A program made the translations under genes and the position numbers. A stretch of DNA of 64,000 bases, taken from NCBI RefSeq assembly GCF_017301735.1, contig NZ_CP071090.1, positions 10,778,001 to 10,842,000 of the forward strand. Direction: 5' to 3'. Positions 25,226-35,015 of the stretch are shown piece by piece. The notes below the pieces were generated by a model. It made no database searches. It was not told the origin of the DNA and worked only from the letters and a program-made list of their open reading frames with translations. Source of the stretch: Pyxidicoccus parkwaysis (GTDB lineage Bacteria > Myxococcota > Myxococcia > Myxococcales > Myxococcaceae). Numbering within the stretch: position 1 is the stretch's first letter; each line of letters begins with the position of its first letter.

Positions 25226-28200
25226 ATGAATGTGCCCGAGAGCAGCCTGGTGGCCGCGGTGGACCGCATGTCGCGGGCCCTGGAGCGGCTTGCGGCCGCG
25301 CCGCCGGTGGTGGCGGTGCTGGAGGAATTGCTGCGTCAATCCGCGGCGACGCTGGGCGCGCCCGGTGCCTTCATCTGCTGGTGGGGCGACGCGGGGCGGT
25401 TGCGCACGCTCGTCACGCCGGACGTGGCGGAGGACGCGTCGACCATCTGCGCGCAGCGACTGCTGGCCCATGCGCCCGGGCCTTCCGAGTCACCGGCGCC
25501 GTACATCGCGGCGGACCTGGAGCGGGACGCGCTGCTGGCGGATGAGCCCGAGGCGCGGTGGAAGCTGGGCGCGGCCTCGCTGCTGTCCATGCCCATCTTC
25601 TTCTCGTCCGGACGCGGGGCGGCGGGCGTGCTGGCGGTGCTCTTCCGCGAGGCACGGCCGCCGACGGAGGAGGACGTGAAGCGCTTCGGCCTCTATGCGC
25701 GGCTGGCGGGCCTGGCGCTGGAGCGCGAGCGCATGGCCGAGACGACGCGCCAGTCCGTGCTGCACGCGCGCGCGGAAGTGGAGGAGATGGAGGTGCTGCG
25801 CCTCAGCCGCTTCCAGGCGGTGACGGAGGCGTTCGGCCGGGCGCTGACGCGCGACGAGGTGGCGCGCGTGGTGCTGGAGTTGGGCCTGCCGGCGGTGGGC
25901 GCCACTGGCGGCATGGTGCACCTGGTGGACGCGGGCGGTAACGCGGTGGAGTTGACGGCGTCGGTGGGCGTGCCGGAGGAGATGGTGGCGCCCATGCGCG
26001 TGCTGCCGAAGGGCGGGACGGACCTGCCGGGCTACGACGCGGTGCGGACGGGCGCGCCGGTGTGGCTGGAGAGTCCGGAGGAGGTGCGGACCCGGTACCC
26101 GCGGCTGACGCTGCTGGTGTCCTCGGGGCGGATGCGCTCGCTGGTGATGCTGCCCCTGTTCGTGGAGGGGCGCGTCTTCGGGACGCTGGGCTTCGGGTTC
26201 TCGGAGGCGAAGCGCTTCTCCGCGCTGGAGCGGACGTCGATTACCGGGCTGGCGCGGCAGTGTGGACAGGCGCTGGAGCGCTCGCGGCTGTACGAGCGGG
26301 AGCGCACGGCGCGGCTCCAGGCGGAGGCGGCGGGGCAGCGGCTGCGGTTGCTCGCGGATGCGAGCTCGCTGGTGGCGGGCTCGCTGGAGTGGGAGGAGAC
26401 GGTGGCCGGCGTGGCCCGGCTGGCGCTGGGCAGCTTCGCGGATGGGTGCACGGTGGATTCGTACGAGGACGGCGTGGTGCGCCGCCTCGCGGTGCTGCCC
26501 GTGGACCCGGTGAAGGCCCCGGAGGACGTGGGCGCCGCGGATGAGCGCGGAGAGCCGTGGCATGCGTCGCTGCTGGCGGAGGTGCTGGCCACGGGGCGCT
26601 CGCGGATGGTGACGCGCTCGGTGGGGAAGGCGCGTGCGGCGGAGGCGGGGGAGGTGACGCCTCCCTTGGCGAAGGTGCTGGTGATGCGCGCGGAGAACGC
26701 GCGGCGGGAGGGGGCGGCGCAGGTCTCGGGCAGGGGGCGTCCGGCGGTGCAGGTCGCGGAGGCTCGCGCGGAGGCACTGAAGGCAGAGCCTGTGCATGTG
26801 ACTCCCATGCACGCGGAGCATCCACGTGACGCTTCGCGGGCCACCGTCACTCAGGCGGAACCCTCGGGGCAGTCAGAAGCCGGCTCGCTCATCGTGACGC
26901 CGCTGGTGGCGCGTCAGCGCACGCTCGGAGCGCTCACGTTCATTCGCGGTGAGTCGCGTCCTTCGTTCGACGAGGCGGACCTCGCGTTCGCGGAGGAATT
27001 GGCGGGCCGGGCCGCACTGGCCATCGACAATGCGCGCCTGCTTCGCAAGGCCCGCTCGGCGGAAGAGGAGAGCCGGCGCAGCGCCGCGCGCCTGCATGTG
27101 CTGGTGCAGGTCAGTCAGCTCATCGCGGAGGCCGGGCTGGATTTGACCAGCGTGCTCGACGTGCTGGCCCGCAAGGTGTCCGAGGCCATCGGTGATGCGT
27201 GCGTGCTTCAGTTGCTCGCGGCGGACAAGGAGCAGCTGGACGTCGTCTCCGTGCACCATCCGGACCCGGAGGCCCGCTCGGTGCTGGAGGAGTCGCTGCA
27301 TCGCCACCCCGCACGGCTCGGGGAGGGATTGTCGGGTCGGGTCGCGGCCAGTGGACAGACGCTCTTCGTGCCCCGGCTCAACGCGGAGGAATTGCACGGC
27401 GAGCGGCTTCCCGAGGGCGTGTCCTTCCTGGAGCGCTACGGCCCTCAGAGCGTCATCATCGTTCCTCTCGGCGCGCAGGGGCGGGTGCTCGGCACGCTCG
27501 GGGTGATGCGCGAGGCCCAGGGGCGCGAGTACACGCTGGAGGAGCGCGCGCTGCTGGAGAGCCTGGCCGCGCGCGCGGCGCTCGCCATCGAGGATGCGCG
27601 GCTCTATGGCGCGGCCACTCAGGCGGTGAAGGCTCGCGATGAGTTGCTGTCCGTCGCGGGGCATGAGCTGAAGTCTCCGCTCAATGCGCTCCAGCTCCAG
27701 ATTCATCTGCTCGCGCGCATGGCGAAGGAGGCCATGGCGGAGAGCGGGCTCGCGGAGCGCGCGGAGAAGGCGGCGCGGGCGAGCCAGCGATTGGGGCTGC
27801 TCATCGACGACTTGTTGGATGTGTCGCGCATCAGCGCCGGGCGCTTGAGCCTTCAGCGTGAGGAGGTGGACCTCGCGGCGCTCACTCGCGAGGTGACGGC
27901 GCGCATGTCCGAGGAACTGGCTCGCGCTGGCAGCGAGGTGCGGCTGTCCTCGGATGGGCCGGTGACGGGGCAGTGGGACCGGCTCAGGTTGGAGCAGGTG
28001 CTCGTCAACCTCCTGTCCAACGCGGCGAAGTACGGCGCGGGCCGGCCGGTGCAGGTGATGGTGGACATCCAGGGGGCAGTGGCCCGGCTCGCCGTGCGCG
28101 ACCAGGGCATCGGCGTCGCGCCCGAGGAACAGGAGCGCATCTTCGAGCGCTTCGAGCGCTCCGCTTCGGTGCAGCACTTCAAGGGGCTGGGGCTCGGCCT

Positions 28201-28306
28201 CTGGATTACCCGCCGCATCGTCGAGGCCCACGGCGGCTGCATCCGACTGGAGAGCAAGCCCGGAGAGGGCTCCACCTTCACCGTGGAGCTGCCGCTGGGC
28301 GCATAG
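25226..28306 (+). CDS. Multi-GAF sensor histidine kinase
   Basis: The predicted protein (1026 residues) has four GAF-like domains (about 20-170, 195-360, 375-640 and 650-810) and a kinase core. The phosphoacceptor site is VAGHELKSPLNALQ (His near 811), the N box is LVNLLSNAAKYG (about 925), the D box DQGIGVAPEEQERIF (about 958) and the G box GLGLGLWITRRIVEAHGG. There are no membrane segments, so it senses cytoplasmic signals. The third GAF is interrupted by an Ala/Arg/Glu-rich insert of roughly 100 residues (about 470-560). The ATG at 25226 follows GGGGGGAG; no response regulator is adjacent. Confidence 0.93.
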   Translation: MNVPESSLVAAVDRMSRALERLAAAPPVVAVLEELLRQSAATLGAPGAFICWWGDAGRLRTLVTPDVAEDASTICAQRLLAHAPGPSESPAPYIAADLERDALLADEPEARWKLGAASLLSMPIFFSSGRGAAGVLAVLFREARPPTEEDVKRFGLYARLAGLALERERMAETTRQSVLHARAEVEEMEVLRLSRFQAVTEAFGRALTRDEVARVVLELGLPAVGATGGMVHLVDAGGNAVELTASVGVPEEMVAPMRVLPKGGTDLPGYDAVRTGAPVWLESPEEVRTRYPRLTLLVSSGRMRSLVMLPLFVEGRVFGTLGFGFSEAKRFSALERTSITGLARQCGQALERSRLYERERTARLQAEAAGQRLRLLADASSLVAGSLEWEETVAGVARLALGSFADGCTVDSYEDGVVRRLAVLPVDPVKAPEDVGAADERGEPWHASLLAEVLATGRSRMVTRSVGKARAAEAGEVTPPLAKVLVMRAENARREGAAQVSGRGRPAVQVAEARAEALKAEPVHVTPMHAEHPRDASRATVTQAEPSGQSEAGSLIVTPLVARQRTLGALTFIRGESRPSFDEADLAFAEELAGRAALAIDNARLLRKARSAEEESRRSAARLHVLVQVSQLIAEAGLDLTSVLDVLARKVSEAIGDACVLQLLAADKEQLDVVSVHHPDPEARSVLEESLHRHPARLGEGLSGRVAASGQTLFVPRLNAEELHGERLPEGVSFLERYGPQSVIIVPLGAQGRVLGTLGVMREAQGREYTLEERALLESLAARAALAIEDARLYGAATQAVKARDELLSVAGHELKSPLNALQLQIHLLARMAKEAMAESGLAERAEKAARASQRLGLLIDDLLDVSRISAGRLSLQREEVDLAALTREVTARMSEELARAGSEVRLSSDGPVTGQWDRLRLEQVLVNLLSNAAKYGAGRPVQVMVDIQGAVARLAVRDQGIGVAPEEQERIFERFERSASVQHFKGLGLGLWITRRIVEAHGGCIRLESKPGEGSTFTVELPLGA

Positions 28307-28359
28307 CCACGCCACGCCTCCTGGACAGCCCGCGTCCCCTGCGCTCTGTTGCCCGGGAC

Positions 28360-29382
28360 ATGACGCACGTACGCCTTCGTCCCGCCCTGCTCACCCTCGT
28401 GCTGGGAGCGCTCGCCCTCGGCTGCGCTCACGCTCCGGAGGAAGCACGGCCCACCGGCGACGATGACGGCGACGGAATCCTCAACGCGGACGACGCCTGC
28501 CCCAACACCCGGGGCGCCTCCGCGACGCGCGGCTGCCCGCCCAAGGACACGGATGGCGATGGCGTGGATGACTCCGTGGACAAGTGCGTGCGCCTCGCCG
28601 GCCCCGCGTCCCGTGAGGGCTGCCCCGTGCGCGACGTGGACGGAGACGGCGTCGAGGACGCTCGCGACACCTGCCCCCGAGTCCCGGGCGTCCTGGAGCG
28701 CCAGGGCTGTCCCATCGAGGACCTGGACCGGGATGGTCTCGAAGGCGAGGCGGACAAGTGTCCCGAGGAGGCCGGCCCCGCGTCCCGCGATGGCTGCCCC
28801 GAGAAGGACGCGGACAGCGACGGCGTCCCCGATGCCGACGACGCCTGCCCGGAGCAGGAAGGCCTCCCCGCGCTGCGCGGCTGCCCCGAGCGAGACTCCG
28901 ACGGCGACTCCGTACCCGACCAGCGCGACAACTGCCCCCGCGAGCCGGGCGCGGTGGACAACCAGGGCTGCTCGCCCAAACAGAAGCAGCTCGTCGCAAT
29001 CCGCCAGGACAAGCTGGAGCTGCGCGAGCGCATCCTCTTCGACAGCAACACCGCGAAGCTCCTGCCGTCCTCGCTCCCGGTGCTGGACAACGTGGCCCGC
29101 GTCCTCCTCTCACACCCGGAGCACACACCCGTCACCGTCGAGGGCCACACCGACAACCGGGGTGACGCGGAAGCCAGCCGCGCCCTGTCCCTGTCCCGCG
29201 CGGAGGCCGTGCGCGACTACCTCGTCCAGCAGGGCCTCCCCCCGGAGCGGCTCGACGCACGAGGTTATGGGCCCGACCGGCCCGTCGCATCGAACGACAC
29301 GTCCATGGGCCGCGAGGCCAACCGCCGCGTGGAGTTGATGCTCCCCACCCACGCGCCCCGTGTGAAGAACCCCGGCCGCTGA
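28360..29382 (+). CDS. OmpA-family lipoprotein with thrombospondin-type-3 repeats
   Basis: The 340-residue protein starts with a lipoprotein signal (LGALALGC, Cys near 22). It then carries about six cysteine-bearing calcium-binding repeats of the type DxDGDGVxDxxDxCP (residues 35-205), and a C-terminal OmpA domain (LRERILFDSNTAKLLPSS, VEGHTDNRGD, LSLSRAEAVRDYL, ANRRVELML) that binds peptidoglycan. It is probably an outer-membrane lipoprotein tethered to the cell wall. The start is set by the lipoprotein signal; upstream coding potential belongs to another frame. Confidence 0.92.
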   Translation: MTHVRLRPALLTLVLGALALGCAHAPEEARPTGDDDGDGILNADDACPNTRGASATRGCPPKDTDGDGVDDSVDKCVRLAGPASREGCPVRDVDGDGVEDARDTCPRVPGVLERQGCPIEDLDRDGLEGEADKCPEEAGPASRDGCPEKDADSDGVPDADDACPEQEGLPALRGCPERDSDGDSVPDQRDNCPREPGAVDNQGCSPKQKQLVAIRQDKLELRERILFDSNTAKLLPSSLPVLDNVARVLLSHPEHTPVTVEGHTDNRGDAEASRALSLSRAEAVRDYLVQQGLPPERLDARGYGPDRPVASNDTSMGREANRRVELMLPTHAPRVKNPGR

Positions 29383-29442
29383 CCGTCCGTGTCAACGCGG
29401 ACCCCATCCGCCGCGCCCCGGCGCGGTGTAGCATCTACCCCC

Positions 29443-30903
29443 ATGAGTGCTTCGAGCCCCCTGTTCGGTGACCTGCTGCTCAAGCTGGGCATCGTCACGC
29501 CCAGCCAGGTGCAGGAAGCACTCGCCCTGCAGGCCCTCACCGGCCAGCGCGTGGGCGAGGCCCTCATCTCCCTCGGCTACGTCACGCGCGAGCAGATTCA
29601 GGACGCGCTGGGCGAGGCGCTCGGGCTCCACCAGGACAAGAGCCCCCTCCAGCCCGCGCTGGGCGAGCTGCTCGTGGGGCTCAAGTACGTGACGCTCGCG
29701 CAGCTCGACGAGGCGCTCGCCCGCCAGCGCCGCGACGGCCGCAAGCTGGGCGAAATCCTCGTCGAGCTGGGCCACTGCACGTACAAGCAAATCTACGAGG
29801 CGCTCGGCCTGCAGAACCGAATCGCGGGGAAGCAGGATGCCCCGCGTCCCTTCATCGACGGCCGCCGCCGCGTGGTGGTGGTGGACGACAGCCCGCTGGC
29901 CTGCGCCTTCGTGCAGGAGGGGCTCGTCGCGCTGAACTACGAGGTGCTCTGCTTCCAGGACCCGTTCGAGGCGCTGGAGGGCATGAGCCGCCTCCAGCCC
30001 GCCATCGTCCTCTCCGACTTGGAGATGCCCGGCCTGGACGGCGTGGAGCTGTGCCGGCGGCTGAAGGAGGGCCCCAGCCGAGGCGTGCCGGTCATCATCC
30101 TCACCGCGAACGACCGCGAGGCCGAGCGCGTGCGGGGCCTGCGCGCGGGCGCGGATGACTACGTCAACAAGTCCGCGTCCATGGACGAATTGGCCGCGCG
30201 AATCGAGAGCGTGGTGCGCCGCACCGGCGAGACGGAGCGCATGCGCAAGCTGTTCGCGCGCTACACGTCCGACGCGGTGGTGGACGAAATCCTCAAGAGC
30301 GCGGACGCGGTGGTGCTCACCGGCGAGAAGCGCGAAGTCACGCTGCTCTTCGCGGACATCCGCAACTTCACCGGGCTGGCGGAGAGCCTGCCGCCAGAGC
30401 AGGTGGTGGGTGTGCTCAACCAGGTGCTCGGGCGGCTCTCGGACGCCGTGTTCACGTGCGGCGGCACGCTGGACAAGTTCCTCGGCGACGGGCTGATGGC
30501 CGTCTTCGGCGCGCCGGTGGCCCGCGCGGACGATGCGCTGCGCGCGCTCCAGTGCGCGAAGATGATGATGGACGCCATGGCGGACCTGCGCATCGAGGCG
30601 GAGGCGGAGTGGGCCGCCAACGGGCGCGAGGGCCGGCCGCTGGTGCTGGAGCTGGGCATCGGCATCAACTCGGGCGTCGTCGTCGCGGGCAACATCGGCA
30701 GCACGGTGCGCGCGGAGTACACCTGCATCGGCGACGCGGTGAATGTCGCCGCGCGGCTGTGCGCGCTGGCGGGCCCGGGCGAAATCCTCGTCGGTGAGCG
30801 CACCCGCGAGCTGGTCAACGCCAACGACACCGCCTTCGAGGACCTGCCGCCCGTGCGCTTGAAAGGCAAGCAGCAGCCCGTTCCGCTGTTCCGCGCGCTA
30901 TAA
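29443..30903 (+). CDS. Adenylate cyclase with N-terminal MshEN-like and receiver domains
   Basis: The 486-residue protein has three parts. Residues 1-125 contain repeated LLxLGxVTxxQxxEAL units (FGDLLLKLGIVTPSQVQEAL, ELLVGLKYVTLAQLDEAL), as in the GspE/MshE N-terminal domain that binds c-di-GMP. Residues 142-265 form a response-regulator receiver (VVVVDDSPLA, phosphoacceptor Asp192). Residues 290-480 form a class III cyclase domain with metal Asp305 and Asp349, substrate Lys345 and Asp431, and Asn434/Arg438. All catalytic residues are present, so it should make cAMP. No kinase lies beside it. Confidence 0.92.
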   Translation: MSASSPLFGDLLLKLGIVTPSQVQEALALQALTGQRVGEALISLGYVTREQIQDALGEALGLHQDKSPLQPALGELLVGLKYVTLAQLDEALARQRRDGRKLGEILVELGHCTYKQIYEALGLQNRIAGKQDAPRPFIDGRRRVVVVDDSPLACAFVQEGLVALNYEVLCFQDPFEALEGMSRLQPAIVLSDLEMPGLDGVELCRRLKEGPSRGVPVIILTANDREAERVRGLRAGADDYVNKSASMDELAARIESVVRRTGETERMRKLFARYTSDAVVDEILKSADAVVLTGEKREVTLLFADIRNFTGLAESLPPEQVVGVLNQVLGRLSDAVFTCGGTLDKFLGDGLMAVFGAPVARADDALRALQCAKMMMDAMADLRIEAEAEWAANGREGRPLVLELGIGINSGVVVAGNIGSTVRAEYTCIGDAVNVAARLCALAGPGEILVGERTRELVNANDTAFEDLPPVRLKGKQQPVPLFRAL

Positions 30904-30912
30904 GTGCGCTCC

Positions 30913-31326
30913 ATGAGCTCCACCGCAGACGCCCAGCCCCGCCCCTCGCGCCGCTCTCCCATCCTCTGGGTGGGCTTGGTGTTCGCGCTCGCGGTGGTGG
31001 GCACGGTGCTGGGCACGGCCCTCAACCGCTCGAGGGCCGTGTACTCGGACCGCATCCACCAGGACTTCGCGGTGCTGGAGGACGCGCTGGAGCGCTACCG
31101 CGCGGACGGGAACACGCTGCCGGAGGACGCGGACCTCCAGGACCTGCTGGTGCCCAAGTACCTCGCGTCCCTCCCCGTGGACCCGTGGGGCCATGGCTAC
31201 CGCTACACCAGCAATGGCGAGCGGGTGATTCTCGTCACGCTCGGCAAGGATGACCTGCGCGGCGGCAAGGGCGAGGAGCAGGACCACACCAACACCGACG
31301 GGCATCAGGGGCCGCGCGCGAAGTGA
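30913..31326 (+). CDS. Type II secretion pseudopilin G-like C-terminal domain, membrane anchored
   Basis: The product (about 137 residues) has one transmembrane helix (ILWVGLVFALAVVGTVLG, residues 18-35) and a C-terminal domain with DADLQDLLVPKYLASLPVDPWGHGYRY, the hallmark of GspG major pseudopilins. It lacks the N-terminal prepilin cleavage site, so it is a pseudopilin-like but probably non-assembling protein. It starts nine bases after the cyclase stop and is likely co-transcribed with it. A GTG at 30904 is an alternative start. Confidence 0.75.
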   Translation: MSSTADAQPRPSRRSPILWVGLVFALAVVGTVLGTALNRSRAVYSDRIHQDFAVLEDALERYRADGNTLPEDADLQDLLVPKYLASLPVDPWGHGYRYTSNGERVILVTLGKDDLRGGKGEEQDHTNTDGHQGPRAK

Positions 31327-31530
31327 CACCCGGCGGCCCCTCGGGAGCAGGGGAGCGGGCGAGCGAAGGCCGTAGGTAGCGGTCGCTCGCGTCGGGAGCC
31401 GGGCCCTGGAGCAAGCCAGCGTGAAGGAGGGGCCCGCCGCCCGGCGGCGTCGTGTCCATCTGTTCCCTCACGGGGTGTTGCCAGCACCCCGCCAAGGAGC
31501 GTCGTGCGCGACGCGCTCAGGAGGGTGGAC

Positions 31531-32892
31531 ATGGCCATCGTTTGTGCGACGAACCTCTCCCCCGAATCGGCCGAGGCGGCGAGCGTGGCGGCGATGCTGG
31601 CGGCCAGGCTGGGCGAGCCCCTGGTCCTCCTCGGTGTCCTGGACGGAGAGCTCCCCGGCTCCGCGGGCCTGGAGCCGATGGACCGCGGCCCGAAGCTGCT
31701 GGACGCCGAGTGCGCCCGCCTGAGGCCCGTGGCCGGCATGGTGCGGCCGGTGCTGCGCTCCAGCGCCTCGACGGACGAATTCCTCAGCGACGACGAGTGC
31801 CGCCACGCGCGCCAGGTGGTGGTGGCGGCCGGAGGCTGGCGCAGCCCCTCGTGGCGGCGCGCCTCCATGCCCGAGCGGCTCTCCCGCTTCGCCTGCGCCC
31901 CGGTGCTGGCGGTGCGGCGCGAGGCGGCCCTGGTGGACTGGCTGCGCGGGCGCCGGCGGCTGCTGGTGATGGTGGGGGTGGACCCGTGCTCGCCCACCTC
32001 GGACGCGGCGGTGACGTACCTGCGCGAATTGCGCCGTGCGGGCCCGTGCGACGTGCTGGCCACCTACGTGTGCTCGCCGCTGGAGGAGCGCGAGCGGCTG
32101 GGCATCCACACGCCCGTGCACGTGGAGGTGCTGGAGCCGACGGTGCGCAACATGGAGGCGCTGGACCCGGCCGTGGAGCGGGTGCTGCACCGCGAGGTCC
32201 ACGAGCGGCTGGGGACGCTCGACGGAGAGGGCCGCGTGGAGGTGGTGCTGGAGCCCGGCTTCGGGCGGCCGGCGGACCACCTGCTGCACGTGGCGCACGC
32301 GCGAGGGGCGGACGTCGTCGTCGTGGGTACGCATGCGCGTGGTGGGCTGGGGCGGCTGTGGCATGGCTCGGTGTCCGCGGGGGTGCTGCGGCACGCGGAG
32401 CAGTCCGTGGTGTGCGTGCCGCCCTCGCTGCGGGAGCCGCGTCCGGCCACGGCGCCGCGCAGCGTGCTGGTGCCGGTGGACTTCTCGGAGGCCAGCGCGC
32501 GGGCCATCTCCCAGGCGCGCACGCTGGTGGGCCCTGGGGGCCGCGTGCACCTGCTGCACGTGCACCGGAGGCGCTCGGGAGAGGTGGCCTTCCATGACCA
32601 CTACGGCGTGCTGCCCGAGCCGCCGCGCGAGAAGGACCTGGTGCTCCAGCGGCTGTGGGGACTGGTGCCTCGGGACGCGGGAGCGGAGGCGGTGCACTGG
32701 AGCGTGGAGGGCGTCACCGGCGACGATGTGACGCTGGCCATCTGCCAGGCCACGGAGCGCGAGGGCGTGGACCTCGTGTGCGTGGGCACCTCGCCGGAGC
32801 CGTCGCGGGAGCCGGATGCGCTCAAGGGCGCGGTGGCTCGCGAGCTGGTGGCCCGCTGCCGGCGGCCCGTCATGGTGGTGCCCACCGCCTGA
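31531..32892 (+). CDS. Universal stress protein with tandem Usp domains
   Basis: This 453-residue protein is built of Usp-like alpha/beta domains: a degenerate first part (residues 1-130), a second (about 135-305) ending GADVVVVGTHARGGLGRLWHGSVSAGVLRHA, the nucleotide-binding signature, and a third (about 310-450) starting SVLVPVDFSEASARAI. Only the second keeps the full G-x2-G-x9-G(S/T) motif. AGGAGGG precedes the ATG at 31531. Such proteins bind ATP or AMP and help stress survival; the partner is unknown. Confidence 0.9.
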   Translation: MAIVCATNLSPESAEAASVAAMLAARLGEPLVLLGVLDGELPGSAGLEPMDRGPKLLDAECARLRPVAGMVRPVLRSSASTDEFLSDDECRHARQVVVAAGGWRSPSWRRASMPERLSRFACAPVLAVRREAALVDWLRGRRRLLVMVGVDPCSPTSDAAVTYLRELRRAGPCDVLATYVCSPLEERERLGIHTPVHVEVLEPTVRNMEALDPAVERVLHREVHERLGTLDGEGRVEVVLEPGFGRPADHLLHVAHARGADVVVVGTHARGGLGRLWHGSVSAGVLRHAEQSVVCVPPSLREPRPATAPRSVLVPVDFSEASARAISQARTLVGPGGRVHLLHVHRRRSGEVAFHDHYGVLPEPPREKDLVLQRLWGLVPRDAGAEAVHWSVEGVTGDDVTLAICQATEREGVDLVCVGTSPEPSREPDALKGAVARELVARCRRPVMVVPTA

Positions 32893-33060
32893 TGTCACAT
32901 AGTCGTCAATTCCTCGTGAAACATCCGGCTCACGTGAAAGGAATTTCAGGTGGGAGGAAAGACGACCGACCTGGAAGGAGCCGTCACCCGTTGAACGGAG
33001 GACCTGTTGGGGCGTTAGACTCCCGCAGCCACGATTTTCCAGACAGCAGGGGGTCATCCG

Positions 33061-33648
33061 GTGACACCGCGCGGTTATCGTGAAGAAGAGCTCGTCTGCA
33101 ATCGCAGTTCATTGCTCATTCATGGTGGTACGGAGGAGGAACGCCGCTCCTGGGCGCAGGAGGCCGCGCGCAGCTTCGAAGTGGAGCTGGTGGAAGTGAG
33201 GCAGCCGGCGGAACTTGCCGGAGCGCTCCGGCAGCCCAACGGCGTCGTCTTCATCCCCGACGTGGCCAAGCTGGGGCGTGACGCGCAGTTCGCGTTGCTG
33301 CGCTGCCTGCAGATGCAGGAGGAGCGGCCCAAGGTGGTGGTGGGCCTGTCCGGCGCGGCGGACTCGGCGCTGGCGCGCGGCACGCTGCGCGAGGACCTGC
33401 ACTACCGGCTGCATCAGGCGCAGGTGGACCTGCAGAAGGACGGCCTGCGGGACCTGCTGAAGCAGCGCTGGGCGCGGCAGGCGGAGCAGCTCGCGGCGAA
33501 GCAGGCCGCGGCGAAGGCCGCCGAGGAGAAGGCTCGCGCCGCCGCCGACGCGCGCCGCCCCGGGACGGTGACGCGGACTGCGCCCAAGCGGAAGGTGATG
33601 CCCGTGACGCGCAAGTCGGCGACGACGACGCGCAACGCGGTTCGCTGA
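33061..33648 (+). CDS. Degenerate sigma-54 activator-like domain with basic tail
   Basis: The 195-residue product starts at GTG 33061. Residues 15-120 resemble the second half of the NtrC-type AAA+ domain: VFIPDVAKLGRDAQFALLRCLQ mirrors the Walker B helix, and LARGTLREDLHYRLHQAQVDL the sensor II region. The Walker A position is LLIHGGTEEERRS, without GKE/GKS, and the GAFTGA loop is absent. It therefore cannot be a normal ATP-driven sigma-54 activator. The C-terminal tail (residues 140-195) is Ala/Lys/Arg-rich and probably binds nucleic acid or a partner. Function unknown. Confidence 0.7.
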   Translation: MTPRGYREEELVCNRSSLLIHGGTEEERRSWAQEAARSFEVELVEVRQPAELAGALRQPNGVVFIPDVAKLGRDAQFALLRCLQMQEERPKVVVGLSGAADSALARGTLREDLHYRLHQAQVDLQKDGLRDLLKQRWARQAEQLAAKQAAAKAAEEKARAAADARRPGTVTRTAPKRKVMPVTRKSATTTRNAVR

Positions 33649-33822
33649 AGACGCGCTCCCTGTTGCAGTTGCAGCGGCATGGCGCCCACCCGTGAGAGGG
33701 TGCGGCGTCGTGCCCGCGCGTTTGTTTCCGGCGCGAAGCTCCAGGCAACGCGGTTCCCTTTCCGTCAGCCGGTGTGCTGGCGTGCCGTCATCGGTGCGCC
33801 GCCATCCACGCGGGGAGGACAC

Positions 33823-34356
<534 letters not shown>

Positions 34357-34414
34357 ACCGGGAAAACTGGGCTAAGGTTGACGCACTGCTTTCCCACCCA
34401 TCCCGGAGCAAGAC

Positions 34415-34870
34415 ATGACGCAGGAGAACGCCAACAAGCCGAAGCGGGGTCTCAAGCGGCCCGTCGAGGTGGTTCGTGCCGAGCTGCTCAAGGACCCGGA
34501 GACGAAGAAGATCGCCGAGGCCGTGAGCATGAAGCTCGAGGACTACGTGGAGCTGGTCCTCAAGTACGCCCAGGACAAGGACAAGGAGCCCGAGCTCGCC
34601 GTCGTCTCCGACGAGGAGCTGAAGAAGAACGGCTTCACCCCCATGTCCACCGACGAGGTCGCCACCCTCATCGTCAAGGGCATGAAGGGCGAGCTGCCCG
34701 GCTCTCCTCCGGACTTCGAGGCCTCCAAGTTCACCCAGGGGAAGTCGGCGGCCGGAAAGCCCTCGCTGTCGCCGCAGCAGGAGCAGGCCTCCGCTCCGCA
34801 GGACCCCGCCGCCCAGCAGGCGCTGCTGGATCAGCTCAAGCGCGGCGGGAGCGGCGGTAACCGCGCGTAA
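34415..34870 (+). CDS. Small soluble protein, unknown
   Basis: The 151-residue protein has a helical, charged N-terminal half (PVEVVRAELLKDPETKKIAEAV, MKLEDYVELVLKYAQ) and a low-complexity C-terminal tail rich in Ser, Gln, Pro and Ala. It has no signal peptide or membrane segment. GGAG lies nine bases before the ATG. No family is recognised. Confidence 0.7.
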   Translation: MTQENANKPKRGLKRPVEVVRAELLKDPETKKIAEAVSMKLEDYVELVLKYAQDKDKEPELAVVSDEELKKNGFTPMSTDEVATLIVKGMKGELPGSPPDFEASKFTQGKSAAGKPSLSPQQEQASAPQDPAAQQALLDQLKRGGSGGNRA

Positions 34871-35015
34871 TGCCGTGCGCCGGACACGTGCCGGGGCGGA
34901 AATTCGACCGATAAATCACGAGGAAACAAATCGGCCGGTATTCCGAGAATCCCTCTGAGCTTCATCTCCGGCACAAAATCTTCCTCAAACTTCAAGAAAT
35001 CCAAGGGGTACTACC

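Noticed and set aside
23381..25471. 696-codon antisense frame over Uma2 and RMD1-like genes
   Set aside because: It lies opposite two well-supported genes and has the Arg/His/Gln-rich composition of an antisense shadow.
25490..26821. 443-codon antisense frame over the multi-GAF kinase
   Set aside because: Composition is dominated by Arg, His and Gln and it is complementary to a clear kinase gene; typical high-GC artefact.
33679..33822. Longer start for the macrodomain protein
   Set aside because: The GTG at 33823 has a strong ribosome binding site and places the conserved N-terminus at residue 2; the extension is Arg-rich and unlike the family.
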